46,879 nucleotides of DNA, from assembly GCA_026416035.1 (NCBI GenBank), contig JAOAFY010000005.1:1184-48062 (forward strand). Reading direction: 5' to 3'. Origin of the DNA: Coriobacteriia bacterium. GTDB taxonomy: Bacteria; Actinomycetota; Coriobacteriia; Anaerosomatales; Anaerosomataceae. Numbering within the stretch: the first letter of the stretch is position 1; each line of letters opens with the position of its first letter. Both the position numbers and the translations under genes were made by a program. Shown here piece after piece: positions 1 to 10,396 of this stretch. Below the pieces are notes generated by a model. It saw only the letters and a list, made by a program, of their open reading frames with translations. It did no database searches and was not told where the DNA came from.

Positions 1-674
1 AAATCGATGCGACCTACCGGTTCGTCCGCGATCTCGCCGCCCGTGGCGGAACGGTGCTGTTCGTCGGCACGAAGAAGCAGGCGCAGGAGACCATCGCCGA
101 GCACGCACGGCGCTGTGGCATGCCTTATGTGAACTTCCGTTGGCTCGGCGGCATGCTCACCAACTTCGCGACGATCCAGAAGCGCATCGGTCGGCTGAAC
201 GAGCTGGAGCAGATGGAGGCAGACGGCACGATGGCCTCGCTTCCGAAGAAGGAGGCCCTCAAGCTGCGCGCTGAGCACGAGAAGCTGGTGCGCAACCTCG
301 GCGGCATCCGCGAGATGACTGCGCTGCCGTCTGCGGTCTACGTGGTCGACACGAAACGCGAGGCGATCGCCGTGTCGGAGGCGCGGCGGCTCGGCATCCC
401 GCTGATCGGGCTGATCGACACCAATGCCGACCCGGACGAAGTGGACTACGTCATCCCCGGCAACGACGACGCGATCAGGTCTATCGCCCTCATCACGAGC
501 GTGATCGCCGACGCAGTCATCGACGGTCGGAGCGCGGCAGGTATGGCCGTCGAGCCCTCCGAGGCACCGCCGGTCTTCGTTCCTGAACCCGAGACCGAGC
601 CGGCAGATGAGCCGGCCGATGAAGTCGAAGACGAATCCGCTCTCGACGATGCGGAAGAGTACGAAGACGAGTGA
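1..674 (+). CDS. rpsB: 30S ribosomal protein S2, 5' truncated
   Basis: Structural protein of the small ribosomal subunit that helps hold S1 and the platform region. The reading frame is open from the window edge (first full codon at 3) to a TGA at 672-674. Family hallmarks are visible: LFVGTKKQA, then the RWLGGMLTN block, a KKEAL stretch, and [19 protein letters not shown] near the end. The C-terminus carries an acidic, Pro/Glu/Asp-rich tail of about 40 residues, as in several actinobacterial S2 proteins. The N-terminal part lies outside the window. tsf follows after 43 bp, the classical rpsB-tsf pair. Confidence 0.97.
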   Translation, partial: IDATYRFVRDLAARGGTVLFVGTKKQAQETIAEHARRCGMPYVNFRWLGGMLTNFATIQKRIGRLNELEQMEADGTMASLPKKEALKLRAEHEKLVRNLGGIREMTALPSAVYVVDTKREAIAVSEARRLGIPLIGLIDTNADPDEVDYVIPGNDDAIRSIALITSVIADAVIDGRSAAGMAVEPSEAPPVFVPEPETEPADEPADEVEDESALDDAEEYEDE

Positions 675-717
675 CCTGCAGCACCTATCACGCTTACGTC
701 ACACCGAGGAGGCACCC

Positions 718-1620
<903 letters not shown>

Positions 1621-1642
1621 ATCCTCACACGCTACCTGTAGG

Positions 1643-1675
1643 CAACGAGGCGGCGCACGCGTCGCCTCGTTGTTC
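1643..1675 (+). terminator. Hairpin between tsf and pyrH
   Basis: CAACGAGGCG (1643-1652) pairs perfectly with CGCCTCGTTG (1663-1672) across a 10-base loop. The following TTC is a poor U-tract. It sits 22 bp after the tsf stop, so it is a plausible terminator or attenuator separating rpsB-tsf from the pyrH operon. Confidence 0.6.
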
Positions 1676-2440
<765 letters not shown>

Positions 2441-2998
2441 ATGTCAGTCAAGGATCTCGCTGAAGCGAAAGACCACATGGACAAAGCCGTTGCTGCGCTC
2501 GCGCACGAGTTCGCTGGCGTGCGCACCGGAAGGGCATCGGGGGCCATCCTGGAAAAGGTGACCGTCGAGTACTACGGGGTCCCGGCCGCGCTCAACCAGA
2601 TCGCCTCCATCAGCGTTCCTGAGCCGCAGATGCTGCTCATCACGCCGTACGACCGCAGCGCCATCAACGCCATCGAGAAGGCGATCCTCGCGTCGGACCT
2701 CGGGCTCACGCCATCCAACGACGGCCAGGTGATCCGGCTCCCGTTCCCGCCGCTGACCGAAGAACGTCGCAGGGAGCTCGTGAAGCTGTGCCGCCAGTAC
2801 GCGGAGGAGGCCCGCGTAGCGGTGCGCAACATCCGTCGCGACATCAACGAGCGCTTCAAGCGCCAGGAGAAGGAAGGCGAGATCTCCCAGGACGACCTCA
2901 GGCGGCTCGAGGCCGACGTCCAGAAGGAGACCGATGCGCACATCAAGGAGATCGACGAGCTCCTGAAGCGCAAAGAGCAGGAGATCATGGAGGTCTGA
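2441..2998 (+). CDS. frr: Ribosome recycling factor
   Basis: Splits post-termination ribosomes together with EF-G. The protein is 185 residues, the normal size, with the conserved segment around FAGVRTGRASGAILEKV, then EPQMLLITPYD, and a long C-terminal helical arm ending in DAHIKEIDELLKRKEQEI. The ATG at 2441 abuts the pyrH stop and carries the pyrH-internal GAGGAGG as its ribosome binding site. uppS follows after 4 bp. Confidence 0.97.
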   Translation: MSVKDLAEAKDHMDKAVAALAHEFAGVRTGRASGAILEKVTVEYYGVPAALNQIASISVPEPQMLLITPYDRSAINAIEKAILASDLGLTPSNDGQVIRLPFPPLTEERRRELVKLCRQYAEEARVAVRNIRRDINERFKRQEKEGEISQDDLRRLEADVQKETDAHIKEIDELLKRKEQEIMEV

Positions 2999-3002
2999 CC
3001 GC

Positions 3003-3776
3003 GTGCCTGACCTGGCCTCGCTCGAGGCGTTCTTCAGCGCGAAACGCGACCGCGAGCTCCTCGCTGAGCTCAGGCTCGACCGCATCCCGCGACACGTTGC
3101 CGTCATCATGGACGGCAACGGCCGGTGGGCGACGAAGCGCGGGCTGCCGCGCATCGCTGGCCACCGCGCAGGGGTCAAGGCCATCCGGGAGACGATCCAG
3201 GCCGCTCTCGAGCTCGGTATCGAAGTCCTGACCGTCTACTCGTTCTCGAGCGAGAACTGGCGACGCCCCCGCGATGAGGTCGAGCACCTCATGGACCTGT
3301 TCGTCGAGGTCCTGGAACAGGAGCTTCGCACGCTGGATGAGCTCGGCGTCCGCATCCGCGTCATCGGACGCCGCCAAGAGCTGCCGCCCCGAACGGCTGA
3401 CGCGTTCGAGCGGGCGGAGCTGGCGACTGCCGACAACCGGCGGCTCACGTACGTGGTGGCGCTCAATTACGGCGGCAGACAGGAGATCGCCGACGCCGCT
3501 CGTGCCGTAGCCGAACTCGTGGCTACCGGTCAGCTCGAGCCTGCGTCCGTCGACATCGACGCCATCGCGGCTCACCTGTACACCGCCGACCTTCCGGACC
3601 CCGACCTGCTCATCCGGACGAGCGGGGAGCTCAGGGTCTCGAACTTCCTGCTCTGGCAGATCGCCTACAGCGAGCTGTGGGTCACGTCGACGTTGTGGCC
3701 GGACTTCGACCGGCACGACCTGCTTCGGGCAGTGGTCGACTACCAGCGCAGGTCGCGGCGATTCGGGGGGTTGTGA
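3003..3776 (+). CDS. uppS: Isoprenyl transferase (undecaprenyl diphosphate synthase)
   Basis: Condenses isopentenyl diphosphate onto farnesyl diphosphate in cis to make the C55 lipid carrier for peptidoglycan. The catalytic aspartate is D37 in the VIMDGNGRWA motif, HRAGV follows, and the C-terminal RTSGELRVSNFLLWQ and ELW motifs are intact. The 257-residue length is normal. It begins with GTG 4 bp after frr. The final chain length (C55 or shorter) cannot be read from sequence. With cdsA, dxr and ispG it forms an envelope and isoprenoid group. Confidence 0.95.
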   Translation: MPDLASLEAFFSAKRDRELLAELRLDRIPRHVAVIMDGNGRWATKRGLPRIAGHRAGVKAIRETIQAALELGIEVLTVYSFSSENWRRPRDEVEHLMDLFVEVLEQELRTLDELGVRIRVIGRRQELPPRTADAFERAELATADNRRLTYVVALNYGGRQEIADAARAVAELVATGQLEPASVDIDAIAAHLYTADLPDPDLLIRTSGELRVSNFLLWQIAYSELWVTSTLWPDFDRHDLLRAVVDYQRRSRRFGGL

Positions 3777-3777
3777 C

Positions 3778-4596
3778 GTGACGACTCGCCGGCCCCTCAA
3801 GGACTTCTGGATCAGGACAGCCTCCGCGGCGGCCATCGGCATCAGCTTCTTGTCCGCGATATTCTTCGGCGGGAGCGTCGGACTGGCTGCGCTCGTCGCG
3901 GTGGTCGCCGCACTGTCGACCTACGAACTGTTCGGGATACTGCGCCGCGAGCGCCGGCTGCCAAACGAAGTCTTCGGGCTCGCGGCGGTCGTAGCCATGC
4001 CGTTCGCTGCCGCGACGCACGGCCTTGCAGGGCTCGGCGCCGGGTTTGGAGCACTGCTTGTGGCTTCGCTCGCATGGCACCTGGCCTTCAGGCAGGTCCG
4101 GGCGTCGGACACGGCCGCGACGGTGTTCGGCGCCGCGTACGTCGGCTTCTGCCTCTCGCACCTCGTGCTGATCCGCCAGCTCGACGCCGGCACCGAACTC
4201 GCGCTCGCAACGGTAGCGAGCGTGTGGGCAAACGACAGCTTCGCGTACCTCGTCGGATCCACGCTCGGGCGGCACAAGATGGCGCCGCGGATCTCGCCGA
4301 AGAAGTCGTGGGAGGGGTTCGCTGCCGGCACGCTTCTCACCGTAGCCGTCTGGATGCTGACCGGTGCCGTCGCCGACGTGGGGCTCGGTGCCGGATCGCT
4401 CGCGGCCGTCGGTGCCGCAGCGTCGCTCGCCGCGGTCGTAGGCGACCTCGCGGAGTCCCGCCTGAAACGGGAAGCCGACGTGAAAGACTCAGGTACGCTC
4501 CTGCCTGGTCACGGGGGGTTCCTCGACCGCTTCGACAGCATGATCGTGGTATCCATCGTCGCGTACTACGCACTGCTCGCGGCAGGTGCCCGGTGA
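3778..4596 (+). CDS. cdsA: Phosphatidate cytidylyltransferase
   Basis: Integral membrane enzyme making CDP-diacylglycerol from phosphatidate and CTP, the precursor for phosphatidylglycerol (see pgsA at 32775). The 272-residue protein has several hydrophobic segments, beginning at about residues 16-45, and the family signature at residues 227-253, with KR, KDSG, HGGFLDRFD in order. The GTG start at 3778 follows the uppS stop by one base. Its stop overlaps the dxr GTG by four bases (GTGA), implying coupled translation. Confidence 0.95.
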   Translation: MTTRRPLKDFWIRTASAAAIGISFLSAIFFGGSVGLAALVAVVAALSTYELFGILRRERRLPNEVFGLAAVVAMPFAAATHGLAGLGAGFGALLVASLAWHLAFRQVRASDTAATVFGAAYVGFCLSHLVLIRQLDAGTELALATVASVWANDSFAYLVGSTLGRHKMAPRISPKKSWEGFAAGTLLTVAVWMLTGAVADVGLGAGSLAAVGAAASLAAVVGDLAESRLKREADVKDSGTLLPGHGGFLDRFDSMIVVSIVAYYALLAAGAR

Positions 4597-5732
4597 TCCG
4601 CGTCGCGCTTCTCGGATCCACAGGTTCGATCGGGACGCAGACCGTCGAGGTCGCACGGCGGCATCCCGACAAAGTGCAGGTGGTCGCCCTAGCCGCGAAC
4701 CGCGACGCCGACACGCTCGCCGCGCAAGCAGTCGCGACTGGGGCTTCGATGCTTGCGATGGCGGATGCCGGCGCTGCTCAGCGGCTCAGCGAGCTTCTTC
4801 CGGGATCGGCCGTCGGAACCGGATCCGAGGCAGTCGCTGAACTCGCCGCTGCAGATGAGGTGGACGTCGTCGTCAACGCGCTCGTTGGCGCAGCCGGGCT
4901 CCGTGCGACGGTCCGCGCCCTCCAATCTGGGAAGCGCCTCGCACTGGCGAACAAGGAGTCGCTCGTCGCGGGCGGTGACGTCGTGATGCCGCTCGTCAAA
5001 CGGCGCGATTCGCTGCTTCCGGTCGACAGCGAGCACAGCGCCATCTTCCAGTGCCTCGAAGGAGAGAGGCGAGAGCGGCTGGCCCGCATCTGGCTCACGG
5101 CATCCGGCGGACCCTTCCGCGGGATGGGACCAGACCAGCTCTCGAAGGTCACCCCCGAGCAGGCTCTGAAGCATCCTCGCTGGTCGATGGGTCCGAAGAT
5201 CACCGTGGACTCGGCCACGCTGATGAACAAGGGGCTAGAAGCGATCGAAGCCCACCACCTGTTTTCGCTCCCATACGACGACATCCTAGTCGTCGTCCAC
5301 CCGCAGTCGTGCGTGCACTCCATGGTCGAGTTCCTCGATGGCAGCGTGAAAGCGCACTTAGGCGCGACGGACATGCGCATCCCGATCCAGTACGCACTGA
5401 GCTACCCGGACCGATGGGAGACTGCGGTCGGCTCCGTCGACTTCGCCGCGATCGGACGGCTGGACTTCGAAGCGCCGGACCTAGGCGCGTTCCCGTGCCT
5501 CGCTCTGGCCTACGACGCAGGCCGGGCCGGAGGAACCATGCCCGCCGTCATGAATGCCGCCAACGAGGTCGCCGTCGCCGCCTTCCTCGCTGGCAGGGCA
5601 GGGTTCCTCGACATCCCCCGCATCGTCGAGTCCGTCATGTCACGACACGACCCGTGGCCAGCCGCCTCGCTCGAAGCGGTGGAGGCCGCTGACGCGTGGG
5701 CGAGGGCCGAAGCTGAGGGTATCATCCTCTGA
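4593..5732 (+). CDS. dxr: 1-deoxy-D-xylulose 5-phosphate reductoisomerase
   Basis: Converts DXP to MEP with NADPH, the first committed step of the non-mevalonate isoprenoid pathway. The chosen GTG at 4593 gives a protein starting VIRVALLGSTGSIGTQT, which places the NADPH-binding GSTGSIG at the usual N-terminal position and yields 379 residues, the family length. The metal and substrate motifs SEHSAIFQ and NKGLEAIEAHHLF are present, as is DMRIPIQYAL. The start overlaps the cdsA stop as GTGA. ispG, a later step of the same pathway, is two genes downstream. Confidence 0.95.
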   Translation: MIRVALLGSTGSIGTQTVEVARRHPDKVQVVALAANRDADTLAAQAVATGASMLAMADAGAAQRLSELLPGSAVGTGSEAVAELAAADEVDVVVNALVGAAGLRATVRALQSGKRLALANKESLVAGGDVVMPLVKRRDSLLPVDSEHSAIFQCLEGERRERLARIWLTASGGPFRGMGPDQLSKVTPEQALKHPRWSMGPKITVDSATLMNKGLEAIEAHHLFSLPYDDILVVVHPQSCVHSMVEFLDGSVKAHLGATDMRIPIQYALSYPDRWETAVGSVDFAAIGRLDFEAPDLGAFPCLALAYDAGRAGGTMPAVMNAANEVAVAAFLAGRAGFLDIPRIVESVMSRHDPWPAASLEAVEAADAWARAEAEGIIL

Positions 5733-5798
5733 GCACCCGCGCCTCTGGCACTGCGCTTGCTTCGACTGCAGCCAGGCCGCCAGGACGAAAGGACGAGC

Positions 5799-7046
5799 AT
5801 GGCGCTATCTGGACTCGAGACCGTCTTCTGGGGTGTCGTGACCTTTTCGATACTCGTGATCCTCCACGAGGGGGGTCACTTCGTCGCCGCTCGGGCGTTC
5901 GGCGTGACCGTGCACGAGTTCATGATCGGATTGCCCGGTCCGGCACTTCGAATCCGCGGGCGCAAGACCACGTACGGCATCACCGCCATCCCCTTCGGCG
6001 GCTACGTTCGCATCGCCGGCATGGAGCCAGGCGAAGAGGACCCGCTGCTCGGTCCGGCGCTTCAGGCGATCGCCGCCTCGGGACGCATGACCGTCGGGGA
6101 GCTGGCCCGCCATCTCGGGATCGATGCTGAACGGTCGTCCGACCTCGCGTCTGTGCTGGAGGACTGGGGCGCAGTCGTCAGAGACGAAGTCCACGGCCTG
6201 ACGCTCGCTCCGGGGCTCGATCCCGAGACGCCCGCTTCTGAGCTGCTCGCCCAGGTCAGGGCACGGACCTACAGGGGTCTGTCCACCCCACGGCGCGTCG
6301 CCGTCCTGTCGGCCGGGGTGGTGACGAACATCCTCGCCGCGATCCTGGTGTTCACCTTCGTGCTCTCGGTCTTCGGCACGTACGAGCCTGGCCTGACTGT
6401 GGAGTCCGTCCAGCCGGGCTCGCCTGCGGCCCGTGCGGGGCTGCAGGCCAAGGACCGCCTCGTCTTCGCAGGCGGCAAGAAGCTCTCGTCGTGGAACGAG
6501 TTCCAGCAGACCGTGGCCTCATCGAAGCCGGGCGATGCCCTGCGAGTCGTGGTTCGCCGTGGCGGTAAGGAGGTCGCCACGGTCGTGACTCTGGGCGAGA
6601 TGGACGGGCACGGCTACGTGGGGGTCCGGGTGCAGCTCGACAAGGTCGATTACTCGCTCGGAGAAGCCCTGCGGCAGAGCTTCGTGTGGACGGGCATGGT
6701 GTTCGTCGCCATCGTAGGGTTCTTCCGTCCGGACACGTTCCCGCAGTCGGTCGAGAACGCCCGCAGCGTCGTCGGCATCAGCGTGATGGCGGCGGATGCA
6801 GCCAAGGCCGGGCCGCTCGACTACGCGTGGCTGGTCGCCTTGCTCTCGCTGTCGCTCGGCGCCATGAACCTCATGCCGATCCCGCCCCTTGACGGCGGGA
6901 AGATCGCGTTCGAGGTCCTGCAGCGCATCACTGGCAAGGCGTTCGGGCGCCGCCTCACCACCGCCGTGACGGTCGCCGGTGCGGCGCTGCTGTTCTCGTT
7001 GATCGGCTACCTCGTGTACGCTGACATCGTCAGGCTGGCAGGGTAG
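5799..7046 (+). CDS. rseP: Site-2 (M50) intramembrane metalloprotease, RseP-like
   Basis: Zinc protease that cleaves membrane-anchored regulators within the bilayer. The HExxH site is H23-H27 (HEGGH) in the first membrane helix; the second metal motif PPLDGGK is near the C-terminus, and a PDZ domain lies roughly at residues 200-270. The ATG at 5799 is preceded by GAAAGGA and places HEGGH at the usual depth; upstream in-frame codons lack a ribosome binding site. Between GGYVRIAGMEPGEED and the second helix there is a long loop, about residues 81-170, whose middle part reads like a winged helix (MTVGELARHLGI, then SDLASVLEDWGAV). The usual AGP motif is replaced by AGVVTN. Substrate unknown; it sits between dxr and ispG. 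Confidence 0.92.
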   Translation: MALSGLETVFWGVVTFSILVILHEGGHFVAARAFGVTVHEFMIGLPGPALRIRGRKTTYGITAIPFGGYVRIAGMEPGEEDPLLGPALQAIAASGRMTVGELARHLGIDAERSSDLASVLEDWGAVVRDEVHGLTLAPGLDPETPASELLAQVRARTYRGLSTPRRVAVLSAGVVTNILAAILVFTFVLSVFGTYEPGLTVESVQPGSPAARAGLQAKDRLVFAGGKKLSSWNEFQQTVASSKPGDALRVVVRRGGKEVATVVTLGEMDGHGYVGVRVQLDKVDYSLGEALRQSFVWTGMVFVAIVGFFRPDTFPQSVENARSVVGISVMAADAAKAGPLDYAWLVALLSLSLGAMNLMPIPPLDGGKIAFEVLQRITGKAFGRRLTTAVTVAGAALLFSLIGYLVYADIVRLAG

Positions 7047-7056
7047 AGGAGCCGTC

Positions 7057-8154
7057 ATGCCCCGTCGGATAGCCCGCGAGGTGCGCGTCGGCGACGTGCG
7101 CCTGGGCGGAGGAGCACCGGTCGTCGTGCAGTCGATGACCACTGCCGACACGCGCGATCCGGAAGCCACGCTGAAGCAGATCGCCGAGCTTGCGGCGGCC
7201 GGGTGCGAGGTCGTCCGCGTCGCGATACCCCACGCAGATGCGCTCGACGGCTTCGCGGCCGTGTGCGCAGGGTCTTCCCTGCCCGTGGTGGCCGACGTGC
7301 ACTTCGACCACCGCCTTGCCATCGAAGCGATAGCCCGGGGCGCTGCAAAGGTCCGGATCAACCCGGGGAACATCGGTGCATGGGAGCGCGTCGACGCCAT
7401 CGTCGATGCGGCCGGCAGCGCCGGCATCCCGCTGCGGATCGGCGTGAACGCCGGCTCGCTCGCGCCAGAGTTCCACGACCGCGATTGGCCGCTCGAAGAC
7501 AAGCTGGTCGCGAGCGCCGTGGCCTTCTGCGAGCACATCGCACGGCGAGGGTTCGAAGACCTGGTGGTCTCTGCGAAGGCATCCTCCGTCGTCGCCACGG
7601 TTCGCGCGTATCGCCGGCTGGCTGACGAACTCCCGTATCCGCTGCACCTCGGCATCACCGAGGCGGGGACTGCGTTTGCTGGGACCATCAAGTCATCCAT
7701 CGGGCTCGGCATCCTGCTCGAGCAGGGCATCGGAGACACGATCCGCGTGTCGCTCACTGCCGACCCGGTCGAAGAGGTCGCCGTCGCGTGGGAGATCCTC
7801 GCGGCCCTCGACTTGAGACGCCGCTCGCCGGAGCTCGTGTCGTGTCCGACGTGCGGCCGGTGCGAGGTCGACCTCATCGCGATCGCCACCGAAGTCGAGC
7901 GCAGGCTCAAGTCGCTCGATGCTCCGCTCAAGGTCGCAGTGATGGGATGCGTCGTCAACGGGCCGGGAGAGGCGCGCGACGCCGACGTCGGGGTGGCTGC
8001 GGGACGGGGCGTCGGGCTGATCTTCCGACACGGCGAGCCGGTGCGCAAGGTCGACGAGGAGCAGATCGTCGAGGCGCTGTTCGATGAGATCGACCGAGTC
8101 CTCGGCTCCGGCGGCCGGGTCGAGCAGAAGCCACGCTCGCACTCCTCGCCCTGA
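7057..8154 (+). CDS. ispG: 4-hydroxy-3-methylbut-2-en-1-yl diphosphate synthase
   Basis: Iron-sulfur enzyme of the MEP pathway that reduces the cyclic diphosphate MEcPP to HMBPP. It is the short bacterial form, 365 residues, with a TIM-barrel N-terminus (VVVQSMTTADTRD) and the C-terminal cluster ligands C263, C266, C298 and E305; their spacing (32 and 7 residues) matches the E. coli enzyme. An additional cysteine, C269, is close by. It starts 10 bp after rseP and closes the pyrH-to-ispG operon; a 69-bp gap with promoter-like sequence follows. Confidence 0.96.
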   Translation: MPRRIAREVRVGDVRLGGGAPVVVQSMTTADTRDPEATLKQIAELAAAGCEVVRVAIPHADALDGFAAVCAGSSLPVVADVHFDHRLAIEAIARGAAKVRINPGNIGAWERVDAIVDAAGSAGIPLRIGVNAGSLAPEFHDRDWPLEDKLVASAVAFCEHIARRGFEDLVVSAKASSVVATVRAYRRLADELPYPLHLGITEAGTAFAGTIKSSIGLGILLEQGIGDTIRVSLTADPVEEVAVAWEILAALDLRRRSPELVSCPTCGRCEVDLIAIATEVERRLKSLDAPLKVAVMGCVVNGPGEARDADVGVAAGRGVGLIFRHGEPVRKVDEEQIVEALFDEIDRVLGSGGRVEQKPRSHSSP

Positions 8155-8182
8155 TGCTCGTGTGGCGGGCGCCAGCCGCCGC

Positions 8183-8191
8183 TGGTATCCT
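8183..8191 (+). promoter_or_regulatory. Extended -10 promoter candidate
   Basis: TGG-TATCCT fits an extended -10 (TGN plus TAnnnT) in the 69-bp gap after ispG, 32 bp before the next ATG. No -35 element is evident. A GC-rich inverted repeat (GGCGG at 8164-8168, CCGCC at 8176-8180) just upstream could end the ispG transcript. Confidence 0.4.
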
Positions 8192-8223
8192 TCACGAAAC
8201 GGTCCACGGAGCAGGGAGGAGCC

Positions 8224-8631
8224 ATGTCCGCTGACAAGGTCCGCGTCGCGGTCGTCGGGGCCGGCCGTACCGGAGCGCCGTTGATCGAGGCGTTCCTGCA
8301 GCTGCCGTACGTCGAAGTCGTGGGAATCGCGGACAAGAACCCGGAGTGCCGCGGTGCGCAGATCGCGCGAGAGCGAGGCGTCTTCTTCACCGAGTACCCT
8401 GACGTCCTGACAGCCAAGGGTTCGGAGATCGACGTCATCATCGAGGTGACCGGCGATCCGTCGGTCAAGCCAGCGCTCAAGCGCGCCTTCGCGTTGCAGG
8501 GCAACACGACGACCATCATCGTCCACGACCTCGTGGCACGCCTGATCCTGAGCCTCGCGACCGGAGCCGATCACCTGGTCGAGACGTACCATCCGCACGA
8601 TCGGGGCATCGGGCCCGTCGCTCAGGGCTGA
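8224..8631 (+). CDS. Small stand-alone Rossmann-fold NAD(P)-binding protein
   Basis: I do not recognise a named gene. The 135-residue product begins with a beta strand and dinucleotide loop, VAVVGAGRTGAPLI (residues 8-21), followed by VVGIADKNPE, an acidic end of strand 2 that suits NAD binding, and VDVIIEVTGDPSVKPAL-like text typical of the N-terminal domain of homoserine dehydrogenase or Gfo/Idh oxidoreductases. No catalytic domain follows. The C-terminus is His-rich (ETYHPHDRG). GGGAGGAG precedes the ATG at 8224. Similar domains occur fused to sensory proteins in other bacteria (from memory). A redox or NAD sensor is possible but unproven; context (ispG, proS) gives no clear role. Confidence 0.75.
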   Translation: MSADKVRVAVVGAGRTGAPLIEAFLQLPYVEVVGIADKNPECRGAQIARERGVFFTEYPDVLTAKGSEIDVIIEVTGDPSVKPALKRAFALQGNTTTIIVHDLVARLILSLATGADHLVETYHPHDRGIGPVAQG

Positions 8632-8675
8632 CGAACCCACGCGCCACCTGCACCGGCAAGCACAGAGGAGAACGC

Positions 8676-10391
8676 ATGCGCACTGCCTTGAGGATGTCGC
8701 GCATCTACGCGCCGACGCTTCGCGAGGACCCCGCTGAGGCCGAGGTCCCCAGCCACCGGCTCCTCCTGAGGGCCGGCATGATCCGCAAGGTCGCGGCAGG
8801 CATCTACACCTTCTTGCCGCTCGCGTGGCGCTCGATCGCCAAGATCGAGCGCATCGTGCGCGAGGAGATGGACGCCATCGGGTGCCAGGAGCTGCTGCTG
8901 CCGGTCGTCCAACCTGCCGAGCTGTGGCACGAGTCGGGCCGCTGGGACGTCTACGGGCCCGAGCTCGCGCGGCTCAAGGACCGGGCCGGCCGCGACTTCT
9001 GCTTGGGGCCGACCCACGAAGAGGTCATCACCGCCCTCGTCCGAAACGAGCTACGCTCGTATCGCGAGCTGCCCGTTTCGCTGTACCAGGTCAACGTGAA
9101 ATTCAGGGACGAGATCCGTCCCCGATTCGGGCTGCTCCGTGGACGCGAGTTCATCATGAAGGACGCCTACTCCTTCCACGCGACGCAGGAATCCCTGCAG
9201 GAGCACTACGAGGCCCAAGCGCGAGCGTACGGGCGCATCTGCGACCGCCTCGGTCTGGTCTGGCGCGCCGTCGAGGCCGACTCCGGCCAGATCGGAGGCA
9301 AGGTCACCACCGAGTTCATGGCGCTCGCCGACACCGGCGAGGCGGAACTCGTGCACTGCTCGTGCGGGTACGCCGCCAACGTCGAAGCTGCGGAGGCGAT
9401 CGTGCCTGACCACGCGCGCTCGCATGGGCGTGAGGAGCTTCGCAAGGTCCACACGCCTGATCTGCGGACCATCGCGGAGATCGCAGGCGCGTTCGGGCTG
9501 GACGAGCGCGACACCGTCAAGACCATGGCGGGCACGACCGAAGATGGACGTCTCGTGTTCTTTTGCATCCCAGGAGACCGGGAGCTCAACCCCGTGAAGG
9601 CCGCTCGCGCCGCTGCAGGCGCCACGCTGCTTGACGAGGAGGGGTTCGCGAAGCACCGCATCCCGAAAGGCTCGCTTGGCCCGGTGTCGCCGCCACGAGG
9701 CACCCTCATCGTCGCGGATCGCTCGCTGAAGGACGACGCTTCGTGGGTCGTGGGAGCCAACGAAGACGACTATCACTTCTTCGGCGCGAGTCCTGGTCGC
9801 GACTTCCAGGTCGACGTATGGGCGGACCTCGTCGTCGCCCGGCCCGGAGACCTGTGTCCACGATGCGGTTCAGGGCTGAGCGGCGCTCGGGGCATCGAAG
9901 TCTCGCAGGTGTTCCAGCTCGGGACCCGCTACTCCGAGAGCATGGGCGCCACGTTCACGGACGAAGACGGCCAGGAGCGGCCGTTCATCATGGGTTGCTA
10001 CGGCGTGGGCATCACGCGTTCGCTCGCTGCCGTGATCGAGCAGCACCACGACGACGCCGGCATCCGCTGGCCGGTATCCGTGGCGCCAGCAGAGGCCATC
10101 GTCCTTCCGCTGTCGGTCGAGGGCGAGGTGGTCGAGGCGGCGGAGGGCATCGCCGCCGGACTCGCTGATGCCGGCGTCGAGACGGTGATCGACGACCGGG
10201 ACGAACGCGCAGGTGTGAAGTTCGCTGACGCCGACCTCATCGGGTGGCCGTACCAGGTCATCATCGGCCGCAAAGGGCTTGCGACCGGAATGGCGGAGAT
10301 CAAGCACCGTGCGAGCGGCGAACGAGAGAGCGTGCCGCTCGCCGAAGCCGTCGCCCGCGTCCGCGAGCTGGTCGCCGCAGGGAGGAGCTGA
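8676..10391 (+). CDS. proS: Prolyl-tRNA synthetase, bacterial type with editing domain
   Basis: Class II synthetase charging tRNA-Pro. At 571 residues it is the long bacterial form. The N-terminal catalytic core has RLLLRAGMIRKVAAGIYTFLPL, the motif 2 region FRDEIRPRFGLLRGREFIMKD, and a later motif 3 (GCYGVGITR). The insertion between, roughly residues 225-395, is the YbaK-like editing domain that clears Ala-tRNA-Pro. The C-terminal anticodon-binding domain follows. GAGGAGAACGC supports ATG 8676; a second in-frame ATG at 8694 is possible. Confidence 0.96.
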   Translation: MRTALRMSRIYAPTLREDPAEAEVPSHRLLLRAGMIRKVAAGIYTFLPLAWRSIAKIERIVREEMDAIGCQELLLPVVQPAELWHESGRWDVYGPELARLKDRAGRDFCLGPTHEEVITALVRNELRSYRELPVSLYQVNVKFRDEIRPRFGLLRGREFIMKDAYSFHATQESLQEHYEAQARAYGRICDRLGLVWRAVEADSGQIGGKVTTEFMALADTGEAELVHCSCGYAANVEAAEAIVPDHARSHGREELRKVHTPDLRTIAEIAGAFGLDERDTVKTMAGTTEDGRLVFFCIPGDRELNPVKAARAAAGATLLDEEGFAKHRIPKGSLGPVSPPRGTLIVADRSLKDDASWVVGANEDDYHFFGASPGRDFQVDVWADLVVARPGDLCPRCGSGLSGARGIEVSQVFQLGTRYSESMGATFTDEDGQERPFIMGCYGVGITRSLAAVIEQHHDDAGIRWPVSVAPAEAIVLPLSVEGEVVEAAEGIAAGLADAGVETVIDDRDERAGVKFADADLIGWPYQVIIGRKGLATGMAEIKHRASGERESVPLAEAVARVRELVAAGRS

Positions 10392-10396
10392 GCGCG

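Noticed and set aside
607-717. Longer N-terminus for EF-Ts
   Set aside because: The in-frame extension lies in rpsB coding sequence and the strong ribosome binding site fits ATG 718.
6519-8519. Minus-strand open frame of 666 codons
   Set aside because: Antisense to rseP, ispG and the Rossmann gene; no motif and no ribosome binding site support.
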